NCBI GenBank assembly: GCA_002432425.1
Contig: DJEL01000045.1
Span: forward strand, 38,343-102,342
Direction: 5' to 3'
Length of the DNA: 64,000 nucleotides
From: Lachnospiraceae bacterium UBA5899
Lineage (GTDB): Bacteria; Bacillota; Clostridia; Lachnospirales; Lachnospiraceae
Shown here: piece after piece, positions 41,933 through 51,215 of the stretch
Layout: each line of letters starts with the position of its first letter
How positions within the stretch are numbered: position 1 is the first letter of the stretch
Position numbers and translations under genes: made by a program
Notes under the pieces: generated by a model
Database searches by the model: none
Told to the model about the DNA's origin: nothing
The model's input: only the letters and a program-made list of their open reading frames with translations

Positions 41933-43114
41933 CTATCTCCCCTGCTCCTCGCGCAGCTTCGTGATGAAATGCGCCAGGCGTTCCATCGCCATTTTCAGCT
42001 TCTCCAGTGAGTAAGCGTAGGAAATACGCAGGTAGCCCTCGCCGCTTGCGCCGAACGCATCGCCCGGAACCGCAGCCACTTTTTCTTCCTCCAGGAAGCG
42101 GGTGGCAAATTCCTCACTGGTCATGCCAAACTCCTTGATACAGGGGAATACATAGAATGCGCCGTAAGGCTCAAAGCACTCCAGACCCATTTCCCGGAAA
42201 GCATGCATCAGGAAACGTCTTCTCTGGTTGTAAGCGGTACGCATTTCCACGATGTCCTCGTCGCCGTTTTTCAGAGCTTCGATAGCGGCATACTGTGCCG
42301 TGGTGGGTGCGCACATAATCGCAAACTGGTGAATTTTCGTCATCTGCTCGATAATATTCTGCGGACCGCACACATAACCGAGTCTCCAGCCGGTCATGGC
42401 ATATGCCTTGGAGAAACCATTGATAAGAAGGGTTCTCTCCTTCATGCCGGGCAGACTGGCAATGGACACATGCTTGTCCTTGTAGGTCAGTTCGCCGTAA
42501 ATTTCATCGGACATGACATAGATGTCGTTTTCAATAATAATATCGGCAATCGCCTCTAAGTCCTTCTTTTCCATAATTGCCCCAGTCGGGTTGTTGGGGA
42601 AAGGAAGAATTAACAGCTTCGTCTTGGGCGTAATGGCTGCTTTCAGCTCCTCCGGTGTCAGGCGGAATTCGTTTTCCGCCTTCAAATCAATAATAACCGG
42701 CTTGCCGCCCGCCAAAATTGTGCAGGGCTCGTAAGAAACGTAAGAAGGCTGGGGAATAAGCACTTCTTCCCCTTCGCCCGGATTTATCATGGCGCGGATG
42801 CCGATATCAATGGCTTCGGAGCCGCCCACGGTAATCAGTACTTCCTTGGTCGGATGGTAATGAATGCCCTGTGTCCGGTAAAGATAATGACAGATTTCCT
42901 CACGCAGCTTCATAAGACCTGCGTTGGAAGTATATTTGGTATGGCCCTGTTCCAGAGAATAAATACCCTCGTCGCGGATATGCCAGGGGGTGGCAAAGTC
43001 GGGCTCGCCCACACCCAGGGAAATGGCATCCTTCATTTCGCTGACAATATCGAAAAATTTACGAATTCCGGAGGGTTTTAACTCTACGACCTGTTTGGAT
43101 AATGGATCTCTCAT
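41933..43114 (-). CDS. PLP-dependent aminotransferase, class I/II
   Basis: A 393-residue fold-type I aminotransferase. Substrate and cofactor sites: GVGEPDFATPWHI, LPFPNNPTGAIM, SDEIYGELTY, the PLP lysine in GFSKAYAMTGWRLGY, and LRISYAYSLEKL. It transfers amino groups from aspartate, alanine or aromatic amino acids; specificity is open. Start and stop overlap with Lrp upstream (ATGA) make it likely that the Lrp protein regulates it and that both deal with the same amino acid. Confidence 0.9.
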   Translation of the reverse strand: MRDPLSKQVVELKPSGIRKFFDIVSEMKDAISLGVGEPDFATPWHIRDEGIYSLEQGHTKYTSNAGLMKLREEICHYLYRTQGIHYHPTKEVLITVGGSEAIDIGIRAMINPGEGEEVLIPQPSYVSYEPCTILAGGKPVIIDLKAENEFRLTPEELKAAITPKTKLLILPFPNNPTGAIMEKKDLEAIADIIIENDIYVMSDEIYGELTYKDKHVSIASLPGMKERTLLINGFSKAYAMTGWRLGYVCGPQNIIEQMTKIHQFAIMCAPTTAQYAAIEALKNGDEDIVEMRTAYNQRRRFLMHAFREMGLECFEPYGAFYVFPCIKEFGMTSEEFATRFLEEEKVAAVPGDAFGASGEGYLRISYAYSLEKLKMAMERLAHFITKLREEQGR

Positions 43115-43593
43115 GGCGTAATCAACTCTCTTTCATCTTCGTATTTGCTGGTTAAAATGGTACCGTGGTCCTTGTATTTCTTTAAGACAAAATGGGTAGC
43201 GGTGCTCAGCACGCCGTCCAATGTGGCAAGCTTGTCGGAAACGAAATTGGAAACCTCTTTCAGGGTCTTTCCTTCCAGAGATACCAAAAGGTCATAACCG
43301 CCGGAAATCAGATATACGGAATTTACTTCTGCATATTTGTAAATTCTCTCGGCAAGGCTGTCAAAGCCCTGACCTCTCTGCGGAGTGATGCGCACCTCAA
43401 TCAGTGCATTTACCTTTTCAATGTCGGTATTTTCCCAGTTAATCATGGTGTGATAACCGCAGATAATGCCCTCTGCTTCAAGCGCAGCCAGCTCATTTAC
43501 CACATCCATTTCTTCCACGCCTAAAATAACCGCCAGTTCCTTCAAATCCATGCGGCTGTTTTTCTCTATAATACGCAATAATTCTTCTCTCAT
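43111..43593 (-). CDS. Lrp/AsnC family regulator
   Basis: A 160-residue regulator: N-terminal HTH (RIIEKNSRMDLKELAVILGV) and C-terminal RAM ligand domain (NALIEVRITPQRGQGFDSLA, VSGGYDLLVSLEG). The RAM domain binds amino acids. Start and stop overlap by four bases with the genes on each side, AIR synthase-like upstream and aminotransferase downstream. This three-gene order is frequent in clostridia. Confidence 0.9.
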   Translation of the reverse strand: MREELLRIIEKNSRMDLKELAVILGVEEMDVVNELAALEAEGIICGYHTMINWENTDIEKVNALIEVRITPQRGQGFDSLAERIYKYAEVNSVYLISGGYDLLVSLEGKTLKEVSNFVSDKLATLDGVLSTATHFVLKKYKDHGTILTSKYEDERELITP

Positions 43594-44579
43594 AGGTTTT
43601 CTCCTTTTATCTTGCTGAATTCATCTGAGACAGGACGGTCTAAGAAACGCTTTTCCTCCTGATTTATGACAACTCTGTCGTTGTTATCCGTTATCTTTCC
43701 GATTACCGCTGCCAAAATCCCCGCTTCCTTCAAATCCCTGACTAAGTGTTCACCGCTGTCAGTGGTAATGAGGAGGCTTCCGCCGGAGAGCATTTCATAA
43801 GGACTTATGCCGAAAAACTCGCATACTTCCACGCACTCCTGTCTGATGGGTATTGCTTTCAGGTCTACGGCCAGTCCAACACCGGCGCTCTCTGCCAGTT
43901 CCCAGAGGGAGGCAAAAATGCCTCCGCCGGATACATCATGCATGGCGCCCGCATTGGACTTTACGGCGGTAGCGGCCTCCGGCAGAACGGATAATTCCTG
44001 CAGGAAAGCCTGCGCTTTTTCTATCATATGAATCGGATAACGCTCCGCTAATCTGTCTTTATAACGGGTGGCTAAAAGTCCCGCCCCTTCCAGTCCTACC
44101 TGCTTGGTAAGAACAATGTCCTGACCGGGGCGGATGTGATTTTCAAAAAGGGCTTCTCCTTCCACACTGCCGATGGCGGTCGCCGTCACATAAGGTGTGC
44201 TGCAGTTTTCCGACACCTCCGTGTGACCTCCCGCAATCTGAATATGTAAAATGCCCGCCGCTTCATTGGCTTTTTTCATCAATTCTTTTAAAAAGCTTTC
44301 TTCCGTATCCGCCGGAAGCAAAAGTGTCAGAAGCACCGCCACGGGATGAGCTCCCCTTACGGCTATGCCGTTTACCGCTTTCATAATGGGTACATATACT
44401 TCTGACGGAGATGTCACAAAAAAGGTCTGGACGGACTGTACCGTGTATCCGTTTTTCTGCGCAAAAACAGCGCAGTCTTCCCCTATACCTGCGCCATTTT
44501 TTACTTCCCTATTCTGATTGGTAATCTGCTTTAAGACGGAACGTTTCAAAACACTTTCCGATACTTTACCGACCTTCAT
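43590..44579 (-). CDS. AIR synthase-related (PurM/HypE-fold) protein
   Basis: A 329-residue ATP-binding protein of the PurM/HypE/ThiL superfamily: GAGIGEDCAVF, GAHPVAVLLTLLLP, QIAGGHTEVSE, and MHDVSGGGIFASLWELA. HypE makes the cyanide ligand of NiFe hydrogenases, but the C-terminal cysteine needed for that is absent and no hyp genes are near. The enzyme reaction is therefore unknown. ATG at 44579 with AGAAGG upstream; overlaps Lrp by four bases. Co-transcription with Lrp and an aminotransferase suggests amino-acid-linked metabolism. Confidence 0.8.
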   Translation of the reverse strand: MKVGKVSESVLKRSVLKQITNQNREVKNGAGIGEDCAVFAQKNGYTVQSVQTFFVTSPSEVYVPIMKAVNGIAVRGAHPVAVLLTLLLPADTEESFLKELMKKANEAAGILHIQIAGGHTEVSENCSTPYVTATAIGSVEGEALFENHIRPGQDIVLTKQVGLEGAGLLATRYKDRLAERYPIHMIEKAQAFLQELSVLPEAATAVKSNAGAMHDVSGGGIFASLWELAESAGVGLAVDLKAIPIRQECVEVCEFFGISPYEMLSGGSLLITTDSGEHLVRDLKEAGILAAVIGKITDNNDRVVINQEEKRFLDRPVSDEFSKIKGENL

Positions 44580-44598
44580 ACACAATACCTTCTTATGT

Positions 44599-46077
44599 TT
44601 ATTCTGCGGGAGTTGCCGGAGTTGCCGCTGCCTGCTGTGCATTAAGAATGGCAATCACGTTTTTCACATGGTCAATGCTGCCGGTTCCGCACGCTGCCAT
44701 AATCTCGTTATAAGCATTGGCATCCGCTGTAGAAACGCCAACCACCGCACTTCTGGGAACCATTTTGTAGCTGCTGCTGTTTACGATTTCCCTGCTTACC
44801 TGTACGCCGTCTTCTTTTACGACTTTCCAGAGTCTTGCCTTGTAACCGATATGGGCGCCTGTCACGCTGATGTAGCCTAAAGGATAGGACGCATCCGGAT
44901 AAAGGGCATCGGATGTGGGATTAATGGTTTCCAATACTTCGCTTTCATACTCTACCGTACGGTTTGAGGGTCTTGTTTCCACTCCGTAAATAGTAAAGGT
45001 AATTTTCTTATCCTCTGTATGTCCCTCTATGTAAATAGGATGCTCCGTATTGTTTACAAATTTGAAATCCTTACCGGAAGACTCGGCAATCGCCGCATCT
45101 GCGGAAGGGCTTACATAGCTGACAATCATGGAGTGGTTGTAACGCTCCGTCACGTCCAGTTCGGATAACAGAACGGCATTGTAAAGGGTGGTGGAAACCT
45201 GGCAGATACCGCCGCCGAGGGAGTCAACAACCTTACCGTTCAGATAGGAACCCGCCATATAGTAACCGTTTCTTTCGGAGAACGGAGAAACTGTCTGATA
45301 GGTAGAAAATTCATCTCCGGGATAAAGGGTGGTGCCGTTAATCAGACGGCAGCCGTTGGCAATGTTGCCGCTTCTGTTGGAATTGGAGCTCTTGTAGGAT
45401 GTGGTATAAGTACCCAGCACATCTTTTACTAAGGAAAGCTCTTCTTCATTTCCTCTGGGCTGCTCCTCTTCTATGGTCAGGGCAATGGTTCCGTTTCCTC
45501 TTGCCCACTCGGTTGTCATGTAATCGTACACTTCGTCAATGGAAGTTTCCACATCCAGTCGATAACCTGTCTGTCCGTCCGAAATCTTGAAAGCACCGTT
45601 TTCACGGGTCAGTGTATAGTCAATGGCCTCCTGGTCAAAAATGCTGCACTTCTCTACCAGTACATCATTGATGGCGGTTACATCGAATTCCAATTCGATG
45701 GGATAGACCTTATTTTCATGCTCTAAATCTTTCAGCTCCTTGTAGCGCTGCACCACATTGCCGTGCATGCCGAGCTCCTTCGCCTCTTCGATAATGTCGG
45801 TATTTTTCCAGAAAAGCCCCAGCTCACCCGCCGTTACCGTCACTTCATTATCGCCTGACGCAAGAAGTGTGATTTCTACTTCTTTCAAAGAATCCACGTA
45901 CGCATTGATTGCTTCCGCTGCTTCTTCTTCTGTCATACCGGCAAGAGAAATCTCTTCCGCATAGACGCCCTTTTTCAGAGTGTCATCGCCCTTCGCCTCC
46001 ACGTTTACCGTAAGAAAGGAAAAAGCACAAAAGACAGTACCCAAAAGCAGCATTGCTTTTGAAACCATTTTTTCCAT
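44599..46077 (-). CDS. VanW family surface protein
   Basis: A 492-residue secreted protein with signal peptide (to about residue 28). Two peptidoglycan-binding-like (PG_binding_4) segments (about 35-200) precede the VanW domain (about 230-370: SGNIANGCRLINGTTLYPGD, then GGGICQVSTTLYNAVL and RYNHSMIVSYV). A further beta domain and a Pro/Ala tail follow. VanW occurs in some vancomycin-resistance loci, but isolated copies are common in clostridia and have no known resistance role. 19 bases separate it from the AIR synthase-like gene. Confidence 0.88.
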   Translation of the reverse strand: MEKMVSKAMLLLGTVFCAFSFLTVNVEAKGDDTLKKGVYAEEISLAGMTEEEAAEAINAYVDSLKEVEITLLASGDNEVTVTAGELGLFWKNTDIIEEAKELGMHGNVVQRYKELKDLEHENKVYPIELEFDVTAINDVLVEKCSIFDQEAIDYTLTRENGAFKISDGQTGYRLDVETSIDEVYDYMTTEWARGNGTIALTIEEEQPRGNEEELSLVKDVLGTYTTSYKSSNSNRSGNIANGCRLINGTTLYPGDEFSTYQTVSPFSERNGYYMAGSYLNGKVVDSLGGGICQVSTTLYNAVLLSELDVTERYNHSMIVSYVSPSADAAIAESSGKDFKFVNNTEHPIYIEGHTEDKKITFTIYGVETRPSNRTVEYESEVLETINPTSDALYPDASYPLGYISVTGAHIGYKARLWKVVKEDGVQVSREIVNSSSYKMVPRSAVVGVSTADANAYNEIMAACGTGSIDHVKNVIAILNAQQAAATPATPAE

Positions 46078-46192
46078 ATCCTCTACTCCTCAAAACTTCC
46101 CGTAATTGTCATCTGCGGGAAAATATGCTACCATAATGCTGCGGAACATGCTGCACATGGCGGCAAATCACACTGCCTGCTCCTGCGGCAGC

Positions 46193-46294
46193 CTACATAC
46201 CAAGTGCCATGGGAAGCACCATCGCTATGATTAAGAAAATAATAATCACGGCAGAAATTACTTTTTTTGTTTTCTTGCTGTAGATATTAAACAT
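46193..46294 (-). CDS. Small 33-residue single-pass membrane protein
   Basis: Open frame from ATG at 46294 to TAG at 46193. The peptide has a short basic N-terminus (MFNIYSKKTKK), one membrane helix (VISAVIIIFLIIAMVLPM) and a short tail. Small proteins with this shape are frequent in Firmicutes. The ribosome binding site is weak, so translation is uncertain. It is divergent from the TPR-like gene and upstream of vanW on the same strand. Confidence 0.55.
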   Translation of the reverse strand: MFNIYSKKTKKVISAVIIIFLIIAMVLPMALGM

Positions 46295-46363
46295 AACACT
46301 ACCATGCCTTTCCACAACCTGCTCATCCGGCAGGCACTATTTTCTACTGAAAGGATATTATAT

Positions 46364-47122
46364 ATGAAAACGTTATTTTTGTCCAGTTTAATCAGTTTTT
46401 GTCTGCTTATCTTCCTTTTGAATAAGCGCCATGCCAAAATGGAAAAGAACATGAAGGACGCCTTCTGGAAACGGGAAGAAGAGGCGAACCACACCAGACG
46501 CAAATCGCTCGACAATCTTCCTTATATTACCATCCCGTTAGAGGAGCTGCCGCTTGCCTGCCACATCACGGAAAATGCTGCATCTGCACAAAACGCCGAT
46601 GATACCGCAGCCGTCCATAACACCGATGATGCCATAGCTGCCCCAAACACTGCTAATGCCGCAGCAAACGAAACCGTCTCCGAAGAATGCAAGGAAATCT
46701 TATGGAGCCTGTCCACGCAGAAAATCGTCAACTTTACCGGATACACCAACACGGACTTAAAGCTCACCTACGGCACCGCCAACATCACATGCCTTACCGA
46801 GTACGACCAGAACTACACCCTGCTTGTCTCCACCCTGCAGAAATGGGCGGAAGCCCTGTATCTGGGCGGGGCCAAAAAAGAATGCCTGCAAGTTTTGGAA
46901 TATGCCGTTTCCATCGGTACCGATGTAAGCCACACCTATTTTCTTCTGGCGGATTTGTACGACGAAGAAGGCGAAAGTGACCGGAAACACAGCCTTATCG
47001 AAAAAGCTTCCGGTCTTTCCTCCTTAAGCAGCAAGGTCATCGTCCGTACTTTGCAAGAATCTGGTCCGTATAGCGGCTGGCTTCACTCCGGGTCAGATGC
47101 TCAATCGAATACTCTATCGTAA
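46364..47122 (+). CDS. Membrane-anchored TPR-like protein of unknown function
   Basis: A 252-residue protein. One N-terminal membrane helix (1-19), a charged helical stretch, a low-complexity Ala/Asn/Asp/Thr linker (about 70-105) with DDTAAVHNTDDAIAAPNTAN, then an alpha-helical part with TPR-like pairs (LLVSTLQKWAEALYLGG, ECLQVLEYAVSIGTD, HTYFLLADLYDEEGE). AAAGGA precedes the ATG at 46364. The last 86 bases overlap the convergent exonuclease gene, and the serine-rich tail encoded there may be a by-product of the overlap. I do not recognise a function. Confidence 0.75.
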   Translation: MKTLFLSSLISFCLLIFLLNKRHAKMEKNMKDAFWKREEEANHTRRKSLDNLPYITIPLEELPLACHITENAASAQNADDTAAVHNTDDAIAAPNTANAAANETVSEECKEILWSLSTQKIVNFTGYTNTDLKLTYGTANITCLTEYDQNYTLLVSTLQKWAEALYLGGAKKECLQVLEYAVSIGTDVSHTYFLLADLYDEEGESDRKHSLIEKASGLSSLSSKVIVRTLQESGPYSGWLHSGSDAQSNTLS

Positions 47123-47750
47123 TTTTATGCCGCTCCAGCAGTTTATATAACCTTTCTTTTTGCGCCGCCGTTGCCGGCGCATCTTTTTTTACCTGATAAT
47201 TGAGTTTATGCGGCTGAAAATATTTCTCAGCCCCCTCTTTTTCGGAAAAAAGTTCCCATAGCTTGTCGTACAGAGCCACCGTTGCCATGGCATCCCCCAG
47301 CGCCCTGTGCGCTTTGTGTGAAATTGCAAAATGTTCACACAGATAAGGCAGGCTCCGGTGGGGCAGCTCCGTCAGATACACCCGGGCAATTTTCAGGGTA
47401 TCCAGGCCTTCCCTTTCAAAACTTCCCTTTTTGTTCACCACCGCTTTTTTTAAGAAAGAATAATCAAAAAGCACACTGTGTCCCAGCAGAATATCCTCTC
47501 CCGCAAAGCGCAGGAAATCCGGCAGCGCCTCATTTATGACAGGTTTGTCAAAAAGCATGTCATCTGTAATGCCGGTAAGCTCCGTAATCCGTTTCTCCAA
47601 AGGTCTGCAGGGATTAATCAACGCCTGAAAGGTGTCCGCTATTTTCCCGTCGCGCACCTTCACGGCGCCGATTTCTATGATTTTGTCTGTTTTGGGGTTT
47701 AAGCCTGTGGTTTCCAAATCCACACACAGGTAATCGTTGATTTTATCCAT
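47037..47750 (-). CDS. DnaQ-like 3'-5' exonuclease
   Basis: A 237-residue DEDDh exonuclease of the DNA polymerase III epsilon type. ExoI: CVDLETTGLNPKTDKIIEIG; ExoII: LGHSVLFDYSFLK; ExoIII: HRALGDAMAT. A C-terminal extension of about 60 residues follows. It trims DNA (or RNA) ends in repair or proofreading. Overlaps nth by eight bases and is the last gene of the radical SAM-nth-exonuclease operon. Confidence 0.9.
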   Translation of the reverse strand: MDKINDYLCVDLETTGLNPKTDKIIEIGAVKVRDGKIADTFQALINPCRPLEKRITELTGITDDMLFDKPVINEALPDFLRFAGEDILLGHSVLFDYSFLKKAVVNKKGSFEREGLDTLKIARVYLTELPHRSLPYLCEHFAISHKAHRALGDAMATVALYDKLWELFSEKEGAEKYFQPHKLNYQVKKDAPATAAQKERLYKLLERHKITIEYSIEHLTRSEASRYTDQILAKYGR

Positions 47751-48399
47751 TTCTCTTGCCGGCAGCTTTCTTTTGTTTATAGGAAGGACACAGGTCCGTA
47801 AGGAAGCACTCGTCGCACCTGGGCGTCGGCGCCTTGCAGATTTCCCTGCCGAAGGTGATAAGCTGGATGTTGTATAAAATCCAGTGGTCCTTGGGCAGTA
47901 CCTTCATAAGCTCCTGCTCCGCCTTAACGGGGTCGTCCGATTTCGTAATGCCAAGCTTTAAGGAAATCCTCTTCACATGGGTGTCCACCACGATACTGGG
48001 CTCATGGAAAATGTTTCCCCGGATAACGTTTGCGGTCTTTCGCCCCACACCTGCCAGGGATGTCAGTTCGTCAATGCCGGAGGGCACTTCTCCGTTGTAT
48101 TTCTCCATAAGGTCCTTGCAGCAGGCGATGATATTTTTCGCCTTGTTATGGTAAAAACCGGTGGAATGGATGTCCTGCTCCAGCTCCTTTAGGTCTGCTG
48201 CCGCAAAGGCTTCCACGGAAGGATATTTCACAAACAAATCCTTCGTAACTATATTCACCCTGGCGTCCGTGCACTGGGCGCTGAGCATGGTGGCAATCAA
48301 AAGCTGCCACGCACTTTCATGGTCCAAGGAACACCTGAAGTCCGTGCCGTAATGGGCGTCCATTCTCGCCAAAATTTCTGTTACACGTTTTCCAGCCAT
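47743..48399 (-). CDS. nth: Endonuclease III
   Basis: A 218-residue bifunctional DNA glycosylase/AP lyase for oxidised pyrimidines. Helix-hairpin-helix with catalytic lysine: LAGVGRKTANVIRGNIF; aspartate in VVDTHVKRIS; 4Fe-4S loop with C-x6-C-x2-C-x5-C spacing (CKAPTPRCDECFLTDLC). Full length. Base excision repair in the cytoplasm. Its start overlaps the radical SAM gene by 19 bases. Confidence 0.95.
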   Translation of the reverse strand: MAGKRVTEILARMDAHYGTDFRCSLDHESAWQLLIATMLSAQCTDARVNIVTKDLFVKYPSVEAFAAADLKELEQDIHSTGFYHNKAKNIIACCKDLMEKYNGEVPSGIDELTSLAGVGRKTANVIRGNIFHEPSIVVDTHVKRISLKLGITKSDDPVKAEQELMKVLPKDHWILYNIQLITFGREICKAPTPRCDECFLTDLCPSYKQKKAAGKRNG

Positions 48400-50192
48400 A
48401 GTACTTTTGCCTCCCTTGTCAGTGGATGTCTGTGGTCATAATCAAATAAAAGGAATGCCTGCTCCGGTAATTTCTTTACTTCTGACACATCTGTCGCCCA
48501 CACAGAATAGGAAAACGGCTCTAAATGTGTCATACGTGACAACTGGGGTGCCGGTATTCCCGGCAGATGCGGCAGATACTTTCTTTCCGTTTCTTCTTTT
48601 TTGTAGAAAGCATGCATCGCAGGCTGCAGTTCATGTAAATCCGGTGCAAAATCCGGCCGGCTCTTTAAGTTTTCCCGCACATACAAATCAAAGATGAGCA
48701 GTTCCTTATACAATTCTTCACGCTCCGGATTGATAGTTTTTGCAAAGGAAAGCAGCGCCTGATACCGGTAAATCCGGGATGGCGTTTCCACAAAGAAGCC
48801 CTGTTCCTCGTAAAAAGCCACCAGTGCTTCATAAAAGGCGAAAGCTCCTTTTCCAAAATCCGCAATCATCACCGGAAGGCTATGTGCGAATTGCCCGCTG
48901 TTGTAGTAGATTTCCACCATTTCTTCTATTCGTTTCAGCCGGCAGACCTCCGTAAAGGAGAGCCAGTTGGTATACAACACCTCGTAGGGTGCGTAATCGG
49001 TATAGGCAAGACCGTAGCTTTCCGCCATCTCTGCCATATAGGAGCCTTTCAGCACCTTTAGGAAGCCAAGCTGGAGCTGGTCGGGCTCCATGGCATACAC
49101 GTCATCAAAGGAACGGGCAAAGCTGTCATAATTTTCATAGGGAAGACCCGCTATCAAATCCAGATGAATGTGCACATTATGCGCTGCTTTTAAGACAGCC
49201 ACCACCTGTTTCAGTTTTTCAATATCCATCACACGGCGAATTTCCCGCAGGGTGTCAGTGTTTGTGGACTGCACGCCGATTTCAAACTGTACCAGACCGG
49301 GACGCATTTTTGCCACCAGTGCAATCTCATCCTCCCGAAGAATATCTCCCGCAATCTCAAAATGAAAGTTAGTGACGCCATTGTCATGTTCATACAGATA
49401 ATGCCAGATTGCCATGGCATGGTCGTGGCTGCAGTTAAAGGTTCTGTCCACAAATTTCACCTGCTTTACCTTTTTCTCCAGGAAAAAAGCAAGCTCCTTC
49501 TTTACCACCTCAATGTCCCGGAAACGCACGGTTTTATCAATGGATGACAGACAGTAGCTGCAGCGGAACGGACAGCCGCGCTGGGTTTCATAGTAAATAA
49601 TCCGGTTGGTAAAGGGCGCCATATCATCGTACAAAAACGGCACATCCGTCAGGTTGAGAGGTTCCCTCGCCGGTGTCATACCGCTTCTTAACATAAGACC
49701 CGGAATATCCTCAAGGGACTCCGGCTCTTCATCCGGCACATTTGCTTCTTCCCCTGCTGCACTCTGCTTTCCCGGAGGCATTTCCTCGCCTGCTGCCTGT
49801 GCATTCTTCACATAATACTTCACCACCTGGGCAAAGGTCGCCTCGCCTTCGCCGATAAAAATGCCGGTGAGATACGAGTATTTCCGCAAAAGCTTGTCCG
49901 CGTCATACGTGACCTCCGGTCCGCCTAAAAACACCGGCAGTCCGGGCAGAAGCTTGTGCAGCTCGCCCATCAGTTTTTCGACCATGCCGATGTTCCAGAT
50001 ATAGCAGGAAAAGCCGATAACATCCGGCTTTCTGCGGTAAATATCCTCTAAAATGTCCTCCATGCGGTTGTTGATGGTGTATTCCGCAATCTCCACCGCA
50101 TCCGTGTATTCCCCGGCAAACCTTTTCAGGCTGTAAACCGCCGGATTGGAATGAATATATTTGGCATTCACTGCCACCAGTAAAAATTTCAT
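48381..50192 (-). CDS. B12-binding radical SAM protein with DUF4080 domain
   Basis: A 603-residue enzyme. N-terminal cobalamin-binding-like domain (MKFLLVAVNAKYIHSNPAVYSLKR-type start, then GFSCYIWNIG and FLGGPEVTYD), a linker with low-complexity Glu/Ala text (about 130-160), and a radical SAM barrel with the cluster motif CPFRCSYC (C207, C211, C214). The C-terminal part is DUF4080. It probably makes 5'-deoxyadenosyl radicals for a methylation or rearrangement, but the substrate is unknown. First gene of the operon with nth and the exonuclease. Confidence 0.88.
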   Translation of the reverse strand: MKFLLVAVNAKYIHSNPAVYSLKRFAGEYTDAVEIAEYTINNRMEDILEDIYRRKPDVIGFSCYIWNIGMVEKLMGELHKLLPGLPVFLGGPEVTYDADKLLRKYSYLTGIFIGEGEATFAQVVKYYVKNAQAAGEEMPPGKQSAAGEEANVPDEEPESLEDIPGLMLRSGMTPAREPLNLTDVPFLYDDMAPFTNRIIYYETQRGCPFRCSYCLSSIDKTVRFRDIEVVKKELAFFLEKKVKQVKFVDRTFNCSHDHAMAIWHYLYEHDNGVTNFHFEIAGDILREDEIALVAKMRPGLVQFEIGVQSTNTDTLREIRRVMDIEKLKQVVAVLKAAHNVHIHLDLIAGLPYENYDSFARSFDDVYAMEPDQLQLGFLKVLKGSYMAEMAESYGLAYTDYAPYEVLYTNWLSFTEVCRLKRIEEMVEIYYNSGQFAHSLPVMIADFGKGAFAFYEALVAFYEEQGFFVETPSRIYRYQALLSFAKTINPEREELYKELLIFDLYVRENLKSRPDFAPDLHELQPAMHAFYKKEETERKYLPHLPGIPAPQLSRMTHLEPFSYSVWATDVSEVKKLPEQAFLLFDYDHRHPLTREAKVLWLENV

Positions 50193-50297
50193 TTCATCAC
50201 TTCTTCCCTTGCCGCTTTTGCCCACTTTCTATTACACATTTCGTTTTATACACAATCTGTTTTCAGTTTAGCATAATTTTATGTGGGTGCAAAGACC

Positions 50298-50336
50298 AAA
50301 AGAAAAGAAGCGAAGGCTCCCCGCAGTCTCCGCTTC
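50298..50336 (-). terminator. Terminator of the LysM gene
   Basis: Minus strand: GAAGCG pairs with CGCTTC, with further pairing inside, followed by TTTTCTTTT. Confidence 0.65.
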
Positions 50337-50358
50337 CTATCCAAATGAAACAATATTT

Positions 50359-51066
50359 CTACAAAAACTTCTGTATCAGACCCTCCGTCAGGTAATCCGC
50401 CAGCTCCATGGTCTGGTTTTCCTGCTCGGCAAACAGCCGGATAACTTCGTTATAATCACCGGACAGCTCCGCCTCCATGATATTTTTAATCATATCGAGG
50501 TGCCGGTTCAGATACATGGTCAGTTCGCCGTAATCATACTCGGAATTATTGTCCGACCAGAACTTAGCCAGCTCGGCAGCATTGTCACGCCACAAAGCAT
50601 CCTGCTTTTCTTCTTCCGCAGCATCGCCGTCCTTCATCGCCTGCAGGATTTTTCCCGCAATCTCAATATGCTCCTTTAAAAGGTCCGTCAGTTTGGAGAT
50701 TTTATTCTCCGAATAAAAAGGAGCAAAGACGGAAGCGATATCCTCCGCCGTCTGCAGCAGTCTTTCTTCCACAGCACTCTTGCCGGGAAGGTCATTCAAG
50801 AACGCCGACTGGAATATGAGTTCCCAGTAAATATGCTGCAGCCAGCTTTGCCGCATTTCGTTGTTCAGCTTCAGTTCTTCCTCCTGCATGTCGTTCTGTC
50901 CCACACCGGAACAGATATACAGTTTTCCTCCCACCTGCAAATTATAAGGATTGACGCCGGGATTGCGCATCATAATATCCGGCACCGTAGTCCGGTACTT
51001 CTGCGCCAGTTTATAAAAAGAGTCGCCCGGCTGTATGATATGAATTACTGTTCTGCAAAAAGCCAT
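50359..51066 (-). CDS. LysM domain protein with helical C-terminal (DUF2935-like) domain
   Basis: A 235-residue protein without signal peptide. The N-terminal LysM (HIIQPGDSFYKLAQKYRTTV, PDIMMRNPGVNPYNLQVGGK) is the kind found in spore-coat proteins such as SafA. The rest (about 65-235) is a four-helix bundle with conserved His/Glu (HIYWELIFQSAFL, LKEHIEIAGKIL, YLNRHLDMIKNIMEAELSGD), resembling DUF2935, a ferritin-like spore-associated domain. A sporulation-related role is an inference. GGAG precedes the ATG at 51066. Confidence 0.75.
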   Translation of the reverse strand: MAFCRTVIHIIQPGDSFYKLAQKYRTTVPDIMMRNPGVNPYNLQVGGKLYICSGVGQNDMQEEELKLNNEMRQSWLQHIYWELIFQSAFLNDLPGKSAVEERLLQTAEDIASVFAPFYSENKISKLTDLLKEHIEIAGKILQAMKDGDAAEEEKQDALWRDNAAELAKFWSDNNSEYDYGELTMYLNRHLDMIKNIMEAELSGDYNEVIRLFAEQENQTMELADYLTEGLIQKFL

Positions 51067-51215
51067 AGTACACTCCAAAGGATAAGTTATACTACTATAT
51101 GCAGCATTATGACAGAAGTTTCATATCACCGGGTAACAGTCAAACACACACTGCTACTTCACGCAGAGCAACCAGAATACATACGGACTCTTCATACAGC
51201 ATTCAGCATACACTG

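Noticed and set aside
43590..44579. HypE hydrogenase maturation protein
   Set aside because: The C-terminal cysteine motif is missing and no other hyp or hydrogenase genes occur.
44599..46077. Vancomycin-resistance locus because of VanW
   Set aside because: No vanH, vanX, ligase or vanRS genes nearby; solitary VanW proteins are common in clostridia.
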